Made by a program: the position numbers and the translations under genes
Notes under the pieces: generated by a model
Told to the model about the DNA's origin: nothing
The model's input: the letters and a program-made list of their open reading frames with translations, nothing else
The model's database searches: none
Origin: CALIBK01 sp037444165
GTDB lineage: Bacteria > Desulfobacterota > BSN033 > UBA1163
Length of the DNA: 64,000 bases
Reading direction: 5' to 3'
NCBI GenBank assembly: GCA_037444165.1
Contig: JBBIMX010000001.1
Span: 1-64,000, forward strand
Shown: one piece after another, positions 53,785 to 61,888 of the stretch
Position numbering within the stretch: position 1 is the stretch's first letter
Layout of the letters: the number at the start of each line of letters is the position of its first letter

Positions 53785-55092
53785 TTACCTTCCCATCATG
53801 CTGGGTAAAAAAAGGGCTATTTTAGGAAAAATCGTGATCAGGACTACTACCACAATCATCGAAAAAAGGAAAGGCATCGCTCCCCGGAAGATCGTCTCCA
53901 TGGGAACATCCTTCACGACTCCAGCAAGGGTGTATACATTTAATCCCACAGGAGGGGTAATCAATCCTGCCTCCATCATGATCACACAGATCACTCCGAA
54001 CCAAATGGGATCAAAGCCAAGCGTCTTAATCACCGGGAAAATGACAGGCATGGTCAGAACCATCATGGAAATAGCATCTAAAAAGCAACCCATAAATAGA
54101 TAAATCAGCACGATGATGGAAAGGATGAAATATCGAGAAACCTCAAGACTCGCCATCCAGTTTGAGACAGCCATCGGAATGGTTGAGAGGGCAAGAAAGT
54201 AACTAAAAACATTGGCTCCGGCTACCAAAAAGAGGACAAGGACAGAAATTCGAGTGGCCTCCAATAAAGAGGTCGTAAGAGTTTTTAGAGTCAATTTTCC
54301 CTTTAAAAGAATGATTATAAAAAGGGCGGTTGCCCCGATTGCTCCTGCTTCCGTAGGATTGATAAAGCCAAGATATATCCCTCCCATGACAATGAGAAAT
54401 ACCAGAAGGGTCTCCCATATTCCGGAAAGGGCAAGAATCTTTTCCTTCAAACTGATCTCCCCAGAAGTGGCGGGGGCTAAATGAGGGTTAAGTTTGACTT
54501 GGATTACAATGATGAGAATAAAAGCCAAAGAAAGAAGGGCTCCTGGAAAGATACCCGAGATTAAGAGTTTTCCGATAGACTGTTCGGTCAGCATCCCATA
54601 GACCACAAACCCTAAAGAGGGGGGAATGAGAAAGCTAAGGGTTCCTCCTGCAGCGACCACTCCGACTGCCAATTTGGGATCGTAGCGAAATCGTCTCATC
54701 TCCGGAATGGCGATTGTTCCCATGGCTGCAGAGGCGGCTACAGAAGAACCACTGAGGGCTGCAAAGAAGGCACAGGCAGCAATGGTTGCAATCCCTAATC
54801 CGCCAGGCCATTTTCGAAACCACTTATCGAAGGATTCATAGAGTTCACGGGTAATCCCTGCACCCCCTGCAAATCCGCCCATCAGGATGAAGAGAGGGAT
54901 GATGGTATAAGGATAATGGGAGGCGGTTTCATAAAGGGTCTTGGCCACAACGGGCAGGGCAGCATGGATGGAGGTTAAATAACTGATGCCTAAAAACCCC
55001 ACAAACATCATGACAAAGGCAATGGGCATTCCAAGAAAGAGCAAGAAGACCAACACCCCACTGCCAATGATTCCAATCGTAATTGGACTCAC
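53785..55092 (-). CDS. dctM: TRAP transporter large membrane subunit (DctM)
   Basis: A 435-residue permease with about twelve hydrophobic segments, including the family's ALSGSSVAASAAMGTIAIPEM and GGTLSFLIPPSLGFVVYG loops and the MGCFLDAISMMVLTMPVIFPV stretch. It imports a carboxylate with sodium or protons, using the periplasmic DctP protein. Four-base overlap with the small subunit gene. Confidence 0.93.
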   Translation of the reverse strand: MSPITIGIIGSGVLVFLLFLGMPIAFVMMFVGFLGISYLTSIHAALPVVAKTLYETASHYPYTIIPLFILMGGFAGGAGITRELYESFDKWFRKWPGGLGIATIAACAFFAALSGSSVAASAAMGTIAIPEMRRFRYDPKLAVGVVAAGGTLSFLIPPSLGFVVYGMLTEQSIGKLLISGIFPGALLSLAFILIIVIQVKLNPHLAPATSGEISLKEKILALSGIWETLLVFLIVMGGIYLGFINPTEAGAIGATALFIIILLKGKLTLKTLTTSLLEATRISVLVLFLVAGANVFSYFLALSTIPMAVSNWMASLEVSRYFILSIIVLIYLFMGCFLDAISMMVLTMPVIFPVIKTLGFDPIWFGVICVIMMEAGLITPPVGLNVYTLAGVVKDVPMETIFRGAMPFLFSMIVVVVLITIFPKIALFLPSMMGR

Positions 55093-55565
55093 TTTTCGTC
55101 CCTTTTCAGCTTTTTTATAAAATCGATTAGATCCATCATCAGTTCGAGCCAGAGCAGAAAGCCCCCAATGGCTACAAGGAGTCGAAAAGGAGATTGAGGA
55201 ATTCTCAACATGTCTGAGACCGTTCGTTCTCTAATTCCCTCAACCCATCCCTGCCAGACGAGAATGGTGATAATAAAGAGACTGAGGAGCGTGGTCATAA
55301 TCCTGCAAAGGGTTCGAACTCGGGGAGATAACCGATTAATAATAAAATCCACTCCTACATGCCCTTTCACCTGTTGGGTATAAGCAGCCCCTAAAAGAAT
55401 AAACACCGCTAACATATATTCGGATAATTCGAAGGTCCCAGGGATGGTTTTGGAAAGAAATTTTCTCCCCAAAACATCCCCTGTAGTTAACAACATCAAT
55501 GGAAGGAGAAGAAACATCCCGGCCATACACACACATAAATTGAATCGCTGGATCAGTTTCCTCAT
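55089..55565 (-). CDS. dctQ: TRAP transporter small membrane subunit (DctQ)
   Basis: A ~158-residue protein with four hydrophobic segments and the typical ELSEYMLAVFILLGAAYTQQVKGHVGVDFI block. Partners with the large permease. The exact start is uncertain; the ATG at 55565 gives the usual N terminus. Confidence 0.88.
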   Translation of the reverse strand: MRKLIQRFNLCVCMAGMFLLLPLMLLTTGDVLGRKFLSKTIPGTFELSEYMLAVFILLGAAYTQQVKGHVGVDFIINRLSPRVRTLCRIMTTLLSLFIITILVWQGWVEGIRERTVSDMLRIPQSPFRLLVAIGGFLLWLELMMDLIDFIKKLKRDEK

Positions 55566-55621
55566 CTTTACAGTCAATTCACTTTAGGGTGAGTAAAATT
55601 TCACAATTAAACCCAAATTGA

Positions 55622-55643
55622 AGGGGCGATTCATGTCGCCCCT
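55622..55643 (-). promoter_or_regulatory. GC-rich stem-loop between dctP and dctQ
   Basis: AGGGGCGA and TCGCCCCT form an 8-bp stem with a 6-base loop between the binding-protein and permease genes. There is no long T run, so it looks like an mRNA-stabilising or partial-attenuation hairpin of the kind that raises binding-protein levels over membrane subunits, rather than a full terminator. Confidence 0.5.
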
Positions 55644-55659
55644 CCTTTGGTGATAAATT

Positions 55660-56730
55660 CTATTTCGCCCATTCCTTTGGAAAAGCAACCACCTTCACAC
55701 CCCTCTTCTCGCATTCTTGGTTGAACATCTTGACGGTCTCTTTTGCAGGAAGCCCTTTACTTTCCAAACCGGCTACCCATTTCCTTGTCTCCTCTCTGAA
55801 CCCTTCATACCATCTTTCTGCTTCCTCTGCTGGAAGGGTGTAAAGATTGACCCCTTTATCCGCAATTTCTTTCATCATTACCTTATAGACCTCTCGAGTC
55901 AGTCCTCCTGTTGTTCTAAAAGGATTACGTCCTAACGATTCTATAATTGCCTTATGTTCCTCAGGCAACTTTTTCCAGCTCTCCATATTCATCACTACGC
56001 CCTCGGTCACACATCCAAATGTAGCAATCACCCCATGTTTCACGACCTCCTGGAGCTTAAAACTCAGAAGGATAGGAGGACATGTTACAAGGCCATCTAT
56101 GGTCCCTGTCTCCATAGCCAGATAGACATCTCCCAGAGGCATGAAAATAGGCTCTGCACCTAATGATTTGATATAATTGGTTTGATGTCCTCCTGGAGTT
56201 CTTATCTTCAGTCCTTTAGTATCTGCTAATGAACGGATGGGTTTTTTTGTCCACAAAAAGGATTGGATGCAACCGTTCAATTCGATCATTTTCACATCTT
56301 TGAATTCTCTATGGAGCATTCTTTCGTACATCGCGTTACCGATATCCACAGCGAGGTCTTTTCCGTCCACCCAGGCGGCCAATGAGAGAACATCCGAAAG
56401 AGGAAAACGTCCCGGCGTCCAGGTGGCGGTGAAGTATCCCATGTCTGAAAGTCCTTTGGCTACAATATCAAAGTGTTCAGGCCCTTTTCCTAAGGCTGCA
56501 CCTGCATACATCGTGTATGAAATTTTTCCACCACTTTTCTTCTTCATCTCCTCAAGCATGGGCTCCCAAACCGTCTTTACCTCTCGACCCGCAGGTGCAT
56601 GCCAGGTGCTAAAACGGATATGGGTGGTCTGGGCAAAGGAGAGTTCATAAATACCACCCCCCAATCCTAAAGCCATACCTCCAATAATCGATCCCTTTAA
56701 AAAATTCCTTCTCGTTAGTCCCTCACACAT
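55660..56730 (-). CDS. dctP: TRAP transporter substrate-binding protein (DctP), Tat-type signal
   Basis: A 356-residue periplasmic binding protein. The N terminus has a twin-arginine signal (TRRNFLKG) followed by a Gly/Ala-rich hydrophobic stretch. Core motifs include the IRTPGGHQTNYIKSLGAEP region near residue 180 with the Arg that usually holds the substrate carboxylate. As first gene of the catabolic operon it probably delivers the acid that the operon degrades. AAAGGAGG precedes the ATG. Confidence 0.92.
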   Translation of the reverse strand: MCEGLTRRNFLKGSIIGGMALGLGGGIYELSFAQTTHIRFSTWHAPAGREVKTVWEPMLEEMKKKSGGKISYTMYAGAALGKGPEHFDIVAKGLSDMGYFTATWTPGRFPLSDVLSLAAWVDGKDLAVDIGNAMYERMLHREFKDVKMIELNGCIQSFLWTKKPIRSLADTKGLKIRTPGGHQTNYIKSLGAEPIFMPLGDVYLAMETGTIDGLVTCPPILLSFKLQEVVKHGVIATFGCVTEGVVMNMESWKKLPEEHKAIIESLGRNPFRTTGGLTREVYKVMMKEIADKGVNLYTLPAEEAERWYEGFREETRKWVAGLESKGLPAKETVKMFNQECEKRGVKVVAFPKEWAK

Positions 56731-56804
56731 TTTTTATTCCTCCTTTCTTTTTCTCTCGATGGGTGAGAGAATAGAATGTTGAATAAGAATAGACCATCTT
56801 TTTT

Positions 56805-56833
56805 AAAATATTCGATTTTCAAAAAATTTTCAA
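56805..56833 (-). promoter_or_regulatory. Predicted promoter of the nicotinate-type catabolic operon
   Basis: On the minus strand TTGAAA (56828-56833), 17 bases, TATTTT (56805-56810), about 75 bases upstream of dctP. No operator palindrome or regulator gene was found next to it. Confidence 0.45.
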
Positions 56834-56892
56834 CAAAATTTTGCCCTAAATGGGTAATCCCTCACTGAAGGTTAAGATTTTGCCTTTTTATA

Positions 56893-57612
56893 TCATCTTG
56901 CCAGGGTGAGTAACTTTATTCCCTTAATCTCTTTGAATGTAGCCCCTTCACTGATAGATCGAATGACTCGGTCTGTGTCAATTACTTTTGAGCCACAGAT
57001 GGCATTTATCCCATGGTCAAACAGAACAGGAGATAGAGGGGATGTGGGGCCAATCAAAACAACGAAAGCCTTTCTACAGAGAGCAAGAAGATCCTCCAAG
57101 GTATGATTGATAAAGGCCGTCCCTGTAATTCCTACCACCTCACACTGAGGCAATATTCGGTCTGCCTCACTTGCAGGTAAGTCCCCTGCCCGCACTCTCT
57201 GTTCAAGAACCCATAAGTCTTTTATTCTTTCCCTTAATTTCATAATCCATGGAAAGTGGCCCACAATCGCCACCTTCTTTCCCTCTCCCTTTTCGAGAAT
57301 AATCTCAAAAGCATTTTTCTCCACACACGATGATTCCTCAATATCGATTAATGAATTGATCGTGGCCATCCCTATGGAAGCCTCCAACAAATGGTCCGAC
57401 TTAGCATATTCGGCTAATTCTAATGCCATCTTTTGAGTAAGGCGCCCAACATCCCTCACACCTCGATCATGGGGAATCCCTTCATCCCTGAAAGTCGAGG
57501 AAAGACCACAGTGTTTACTCACTACGGCAGTCCAAAAGACACAGGTATGGACGGACTTAACTGGAACCTCATTTCCTTTAAGGCTCATCAGGAGGTCATC
57601 AAGTATTTTCAT
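56893..57612 (-). CDS. DUF364/DUF4213 family protein (putative heavy-metal chelation)
   Basis: A 239-residue protein matching the two-domain DUF4213-DUF364 family: an N-terminal enolase-like domain (residues ~1-85) and a C-terminal domain beginning KKVAIVGHFPW, with VVGITGTAFINHTLEDLL near residue 160 and VLIGPTSPLSP near 190. Function unproven; metal-chelator handling has been proposed from structure. It lies between the molybdenum-hydroxylase operon and a MOSC gene, which makes a link to molybdenum cofactor supply worth considering. AGGTG precedes the ATG. Confidence 0.75.
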   Translation of the reverse strand: MKILDDLLMSLKGNEVPVKSVHTCVFWTAVVSKHCGLSSTFRDEGIPHDRGVRDVGRLTQKMALELAEYAKSDHLLEASIGMATINSLIDIEESSCVEKNAFEIILEKGEGKKVAIVGHFPWIMKLRERIKDLWVLEQRVRAGDLPASEADRILPQCEVVGITGTAFINHTLEDLLALCRKAFVVLIGPTSPLSPVLFDHGINAICGSKVIDTDRVIRSISEGATFKEIKGIKLLTLAR

Positions 57613-57717
57613 TCCATCACCTCGATAATAATCTCACGGCAATCATCTACACCCATTTTTTACCATGAGATTCACTCATGGTTTTGATGGATGCTCCCAA
57701 TAGCGAGAAAATTTTTC

Positions 57718-58152
57718 TCAACCTTCGATGAGTTGAATCGGATCCCCGATTTTTACTTCCCCGCTTTCTATAACCTTACAAAAAATACCCTCTTTAGGTA
57801 AGATAGAATATCCCTGATAATAGTAGGTGTGGGCTTTGGAGGGATCCTTTCCAATCTGAATGACTTCGAGCTTTGCCTCACCCACCTTCAAACGGGTACC
57901 TACGGGAAGATGGGTTAACTCCATTCCTTCAGTGGTGATATTCTCTGCAAAACACCCAGGCCCTGCCGAAATGGCCTTCTCTTTACAAAGCCTCTGGATA
58001 CTCTCAATAGCAAGAAGGCTTACCTCCTTCTCTGTCCCGGCGTGAGAATCACCCACTAATCCAACCCCTTTTTGGAGAAGACCTCGCCCAACATTCCTCT
58101 TTGGTTCAGTTCGTTTTTGACTCAGGCAGACACCGATGACCTTTCCTTCCAT
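57718..58152 (-). CDS. MOSC-domain protein
   Basis: A 144-residue single MOSC domain. It contains GLVGDSHAG near residue 33, CFAENITTEGMEL near 68 with the conserved cysteine, and VGTRLKVGEAKLEV near 84. MOSC domains carry or transfer sulfur on cysteine and interact with molybdenum cofactor. Stand-alone forms of this size occur near MoaB/MogA genes or Mo enzymes; here the Mo hydroxylase operon is just downstream. Confidence 0.87.
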   Translation of the reverse strand: MEGKVIGVCLSQKRTEPKRNVGRGLLQKGVGLVGDSHAGTEKEVSLLAIESIQRLCKEKAISAGPGCFAENITTEGMELTHLPVGTRLKVGEAKLEVIQIGKDPSKAHTYYYQGYSILPKEGIFCKVIESGEVKIGDPIQLIEG

Positions 58153-58184
58153 AAAGTCTCCTTAGATCGGTTAAAAAAGGAAGG

Positions 58185-58961
58185 TTATTTTCCTTTCCAT
58201 TGAGGCTTTCGTTTTTCTATGAAGGCTTTAACTCCCTCATGGGCATCTTCAGTGGTGCATAACCTGGCCATGATTTCCCGGTGAAGCGCGAACTTCTGTT
58301 GAAATGGAAGATCGATCATTTCGTAGTAGAATTGTTTTCCCATCCGGAGGGCCAGAGGGCTTTTAGAGATGAGTTTTTTAGCAAACACAAGAGTTTCTTC
58401 TTCCAGCATTTCAGGGGGGACCACTCTATTCACTAACCCCAAACGTTCTGCTTCTTTGGCATCGATCATCTCTCCACTTAAAAGCATCTCCAAGGTTTTT
58501 TTCTTACCGATACCATAGCTCATGGGAATGAGAGGCCCCGTACAGAGCAATCCAACGTTGATCGCGGTGGTCCCAAGTTTGGCATCCTCTGCCATGATGG
58601 CAAAATCCGCAGCGGCCACCAATCCGGCACCATTAGCCACTGCATATCCGTGGACCATGGCGATCACAGGTTTTACCATCGAGGCGATAGTCAGGTGCAT
58701 CTGATCCATGAGGGCAAGCCATTGAGGATATTCAGAAGGGGCTATCTCCAGAAACTCATTCACATCGATTCCCGTTGAAAAAACTTTACCTGCTCCCTTA
58801 ATGATCACGACCCGGACTTCGATCTCCTCATCCAATTGTTTTAAAGCGAGATGAAGTTCTTCAGCCATTTGGCTGTTAAAGGTATTGAACTTTTGTGGAC
58901 GATTGAGGGTAATGATACCGATTTGGTCTCTCTTTTCGATTAGAATTGTTTTAAAAGGCAT
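58185..58961 (-). CDS. Crotonase-superfamily protein lacking the usual catalytic glutamates
   Basis: A 258-residue enoyl-CoA hydratase/isomerase-fold protein. The oxyanion-hole segments are present (GKVFSTGIDVNEF near residue 65, GYAVANGAGLVAAADF near 108), so a CoA thioester is probably bound. The two glutamates of classical enoyl-CoA hydratase appear to be replaced: by Gly in GAGLVA and by Ala in LGTTAINVGL. It may therefore be an isomerase, hydrolase or ring-cleaving relative instead of a hydratase. Confidence 0.8.
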   Translation of the reverse strand: MPFKTILIEKRDQIGIITLNRPQKFNTFNSQMAEELHLALKQLDEEIEVRVVIIKGAGKVFSTGIDVNEFLEIAPSEYPQWLALMDQMHLTIASMVKPVIAMVHGYAVANGAGLVAAADFAIMAEDAKLGTTAINVGLLCTGPLIPMSYGIGKKKTLEMLLSGEMIDAKEAERLGLVNRVVPPEMLEEETLVFAKKLISKSPLALRMGKQFYYEMIDLPFQQKFALHREIMARLCTTEDAHEGVKAFIEKRKPQWKGK

Positions 58962-58977
58962 AACCCTTCTCCTTTTT

Positions 58978-59901
58978 TTATTTATTAAAAATTGGAACAG
59001 TGGCGGTCCCTCGAAGCACTTTTTCTCCCCGTTGATTCTTAACTAGGATGTCCAATATTAAAGAAACTTCTTTTTCTTTGGTTTTCCTTTCTTTGACTTG
59101 TATTCGGGTTCGCGCCGTATCTCCGGGTCTTAAGGGATGAAGAAATTGAATGTCCATTTCACCATGGTGGACCCATTCCCAAGGGAAAACGGCCATCAAT
59201 GATTCAGAAATATAAGCCACACTCATTAACCCATGGGCAATGATCCCTCCAAAAGGGGTGGATCTTGCATATTCCTCATCCACATGGATTGGATTTCCAA
59301 TTCCCAGGATTTCTTCATACTGTTTAATTTTCTCTATGGTGATTCTCTTTATCAAAGAGGGAAGGGAATCACCGATTTTCCATTCTTGAGTGGGTGAAAT
59401 GGAACTATGGGTGATTGGGAGGGGTTGACTTTTAAATGGTGACATCTTTGAGGTTTGACTCTTTTTAACTTCCTTTTCTAAATTTTTCCATACCGAAGTG
59501 GATTCGCTCCATACCACAAGTTCTCCGCGTTGATTCCTGCTGTGGCTAGTGAAAGTGAGGAACCAATCCCCCGCTTTCTTTACTTTTTGAGTAAGCTCCG
59601 CTTGAATCGTGATCTGGTCTCCTGGGTACATGGGTCCATAAAATCTGAATTTTTGTTGGAGATGGATTCCTCCAGGCGAAGGATTCCAATCAGTTCGATA
59701 GGCCTTCAAAATAAATAAACTTGCAATAGTAGGAGGGGCGATGATTCCCCCAAAAGGACCGGAGGAGGCTTTTGATGAATCTCTATGAAAGAAATTGAAG
59801 TCCTCCACCACATTTACATATTTAAAAATTATCTCTTCGGAAATAGAATATAAGAGAGGCGAGAAGCGACGACCCACAGGGATCTGTTTAAAAAAGTCCA
59901 A
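58978..59901 (-). CDS. Double hot-dog MaoC-like dehydratase/hydratase
   Basis: A 307-residue protein with two hot-dog folds. The N-terminal domain (about 1-130) is of the MaoC_dehydrat_N type (FGGIIAPPTIASLF), and the C-terminal domain (about 170-300) carries the hydratase-2 motif around NPIHVDEEYARSTPFGGIIAHGLMS with the Asp/His pair. Family members hydrate enoyl-CoA or mesaconyl/methylfumaryl-type CoA esters. The start is TTG after AAAGGGGAAAG. Adjacent to the crotonase gene with a 16-base gap. Confidence 0.83.
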   Translation of the reverse strand: MDFFKQIPVGRRFSPLLYSISEEIIFKYVNVVEDFNFFHRDSSKASSGPFGGIIAPPTIASLFILKAYRTDWNPSPGGIHLQQKFRFYGPMYPGDQITIQAELTQKVKKAGDWFLTFTSHSRNQRGELVVWSESTSVWKNLEKEVKKSQTSKMSPFKSQPLPITHSSISPTQEWKIGDSLPSLIKRITIEKIKQYEEILGIGNPIHVDEEYARSTPFGGIIAHGLMSVAYISESLMAVFPWEWVHHGEMDIQFLHPLRPGDTARTRIQVKERKTKEKEVSLILDILVKNQRGEKVLRGTATVPIFNK

Positions 59902-60316
59902 TATTTTCTTTCCCCTTTCTCCCCATTAGATAATCATCCAAATTCCGAGAGCAAGAGCTTTGAAGTACATCACGACAAAGCGAATAGGCTCCGAAAAGAT
60001 CTAAACGGTCGAGAATAGGAGACCCAACCCTAGATCCTGAAAGGGCAATAAGAACCAGTGCTATTGGGCCGATATCTGAATAACAATGAGAGGCCTCTGC
60101 CCGAAGACGGAGTGAGTTGAAGGCCTTTGCCCTCTTTACTTCAAAGCGTGAGACAATAACAATCGCAATAAGGATAGCGGATAAACTAAAGAAAGAAAAG
60201 TAGAAATGATTTGGGATTAAGGGCCTTTCTACCTTGAAAACATTAAGGGTTGCTGCAGAGATACATCGGTCTTTATTAGATGCAAGAGAGAAATGGACCA
60301 TCCCCATTAAATCCAC
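59902..60316 (-). pseudogene. Fragment of a cation-diffusion-facilitator transporter
   Basis: An open stretch between the MaoC-like gene and the flavoprotein gene encodes two hydrophobic segments and NSLRLRAEASHCYSDIGPIA, which matches the metal-site helix of CDF metal exporters (the HxxSD pattern), then GSPILDRLDLFGA. Only the middle part of a normal ~300-residue exporter is present, with no ribosome site and a stop running into the MaoC gene. It is best read as a decayed remnant. Confidence 0.55.
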
Positions 60317-60324
60317 CCTTTTTC

Positions 60325-61716
60325 TCAGCTCTTGTCGCCATGGACTCTTTCCTGATGGAGTTTCTTTCCGGCTTGCTCGGCTGCAATTAAAATTGGGTCT
60401 AAAGGGGCAGAAAAAGGAGGTGCATAAGCAAAATCGAGTCTCGAAATTTCATCGATCGTCATTTTTTGATGGAGAGCGACTGCCAATGCATTGATCCTCC
60501 TCGCCACCCCCTCCTTGCCCGCCATCTGAGCTCCTAATAGTCTCCCATTTCTCTGATCAAAGATTAACTTAATGAGCATTCTTTTTGATCCAGGCATATA
60601 TCCCACCTTTGATTCAGCTTCAATCATCTGTGACTCCGCATCGAAACCGTATCGCTTGGCAACTTGAAAGCCTAAACCTGTAAAGGCGACCTCCAGTTCA
60701 AATACCTTGAAAGCAGCCGATCCCACCACTCCATGAAATGTGGCTTTACCCCCTGCAGCATTTTCGCCCGCGACCCTTCCCTGTTTATTGGCAATATCTC
60801 CCAATGGGGTATGGACCCAATCTTGGCTTATTAGATTAAAGACTTCACAACAATCTCCTGCCGTATAGATATCTTTAAGATTTGTCTTTTGAGAAAAATC
60901 CGTCCTTATCGCTCCTGTCTTTCCAAGCTCAATCCCTGCCTCTCGGGCCATTTCAACATTAGGCACTACACCGATAGCCATCAGGACCATATCCGTAGAA
61001 TACTCTCCTTTTGTGGTTTCAACAGACGTCACTTCTCCATGGCCATTTAGATGAAAGGCTACGGGTTCTTGATTGGGGAGGAAGTGGACTCCACTTTCTT
61101 GAAGCTCCTTCAATATCCTTTCTGAGATCTCTCTTTCAAGATTTCCAGCCGGTAAGTCCCTACGACAGAATAAAAAGGTTTCTATCCCCCTCGATCTGAA
61201 AGCTTCGCACATCTCAAGGCCAATAAACCCTCCTCCAAGGACAGAAACCCGTTTAGGTCTTGTTTCATCTATATAGGTTTTGATACGGATCCCATCTTGA
61301 ATATCCTTCAGGGTGAAAATGTTCATGGCATTGCTTCCAGGAAGGTTGAGACGTCTGGATCGGCCCCCAGTAGCAATGATGAGTTTGTCGTAAGAAAAAC
61401 ATTGAGTTTCGGATTTGGATAGGTCAATGACTTCGATTCTTTTCTCTTGCGGATCAATTTGAGTCACCCGATGTTCTATCAGAACATCGATATCCTGCAT
61501 CTCTTTAAATTGTTGTGGGGTTCGAACTATCAATTTTTTTTGATCTTTGATTACATCACCGATGTAATAAGGAGTTTCTCAGGATCCATAGGATATAAAT
61601 CTTCCCTGCTCGAACAGGGTAACTTCCAGCTCAGGATTGACTCGCTTGGCTCGGGCCGCTGCACTGGGACCTGCCGCTGAACCTCCAATAATAAGAAGTT
61701 TCTCTTTTCTTGGCAT
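60325..61716 (-). CDS. CoA-disulfide-reductase-like flavoprotein, predicted selenoprotein (UGA at codon 46)
   Basis: FAD/NAD(P)-dependent disulfide reductase of the CoA-disulfide reductase / NADH oxidase group, 463 residues if TGA 61581-61579 is read as selenocysteine. The frame is open on both sides of the TGA: upstream ATG (61716) after GGAAGGAG gives LLIIGGSAAGPSAAARAK and FISYGS, downstream continues ETPYYIGDVIKD. The family motif is SYxxCxxPYYIG, so the TGA stands exactly at the redox-active cysteine. A perfect 8-bp stem with loop GGT (61550-61568) lies ~10 bases downstream. The rest has NAD fold VSVLGGGFIGLEM and the VGSAAFKVFELEVAFTGL dimerisation domain. Annotation tools would otherwise start it at an internal TTG (61533). 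Confidence 0.85.
61550..61568 (-). promoter_or_regulatory. Bacterial SECIS-like hairpin of the flavoprotein gene
   Basis: On the minus strand ATTACATC and GATGTAAT form a perfect 8-bp stem closed by loop GGT. The loop begins 19 bases after the in-frame UGA, with G at its first positions, as bacterial SelB-binding elements require. Confidence 0.75.
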
Positions 61717-61771
61717 ATTCCACTCCTTCCCTTTAAACTCGATGATTATTCAAACCCAACTTATTGAGTTA

Positions 61772-61810
61772 ACTTCCCATGACCGCTTTGTCACCCACAA
61801 ACGATAAAAA
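61772..61810 (+). repeat. Short intergenic repeat, copy B
   Basis: Same-orientation relative of 44469-44508 (acttcccatgac ... cacccacaaacgataaaaa, about six changes). Lies between the flavoprotein and peroxiredoxin genes. Confidence 0.6.
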
Positions 61811-61829
61811 TCATTTTCAGGGTACCCTT

Positions 61830-61884
61830 TTCCCTTCCCCTCTTCTTCATCCTAAATATTTACGAAAAGAAGAGAGGAAGGGAA
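61830..61884 (-). other. Long stem-loop after the peroxiredoxin gene
   Basis: TTCCCTTCCCCTCTTCTT (61830-61847) pairs with AAGAAGAGAGGAAGGGAA (61867-61884) nearly perfectly, with a ~19-base loop, 5 bases past the peroxiredoxin stop. Neither strand has a good T run after the stem, so it may be a protective 3' hairpin or weak terminator. Confidence 0.5.
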
Positions 61885-61888
61885 ATAA

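Noticed and set aside
61830..61884. Intrinsic terminator after peroxiredoxin
   Set aside because: The stem is strong but no T run follows on either strand, so it was kept only as a stem-loop.
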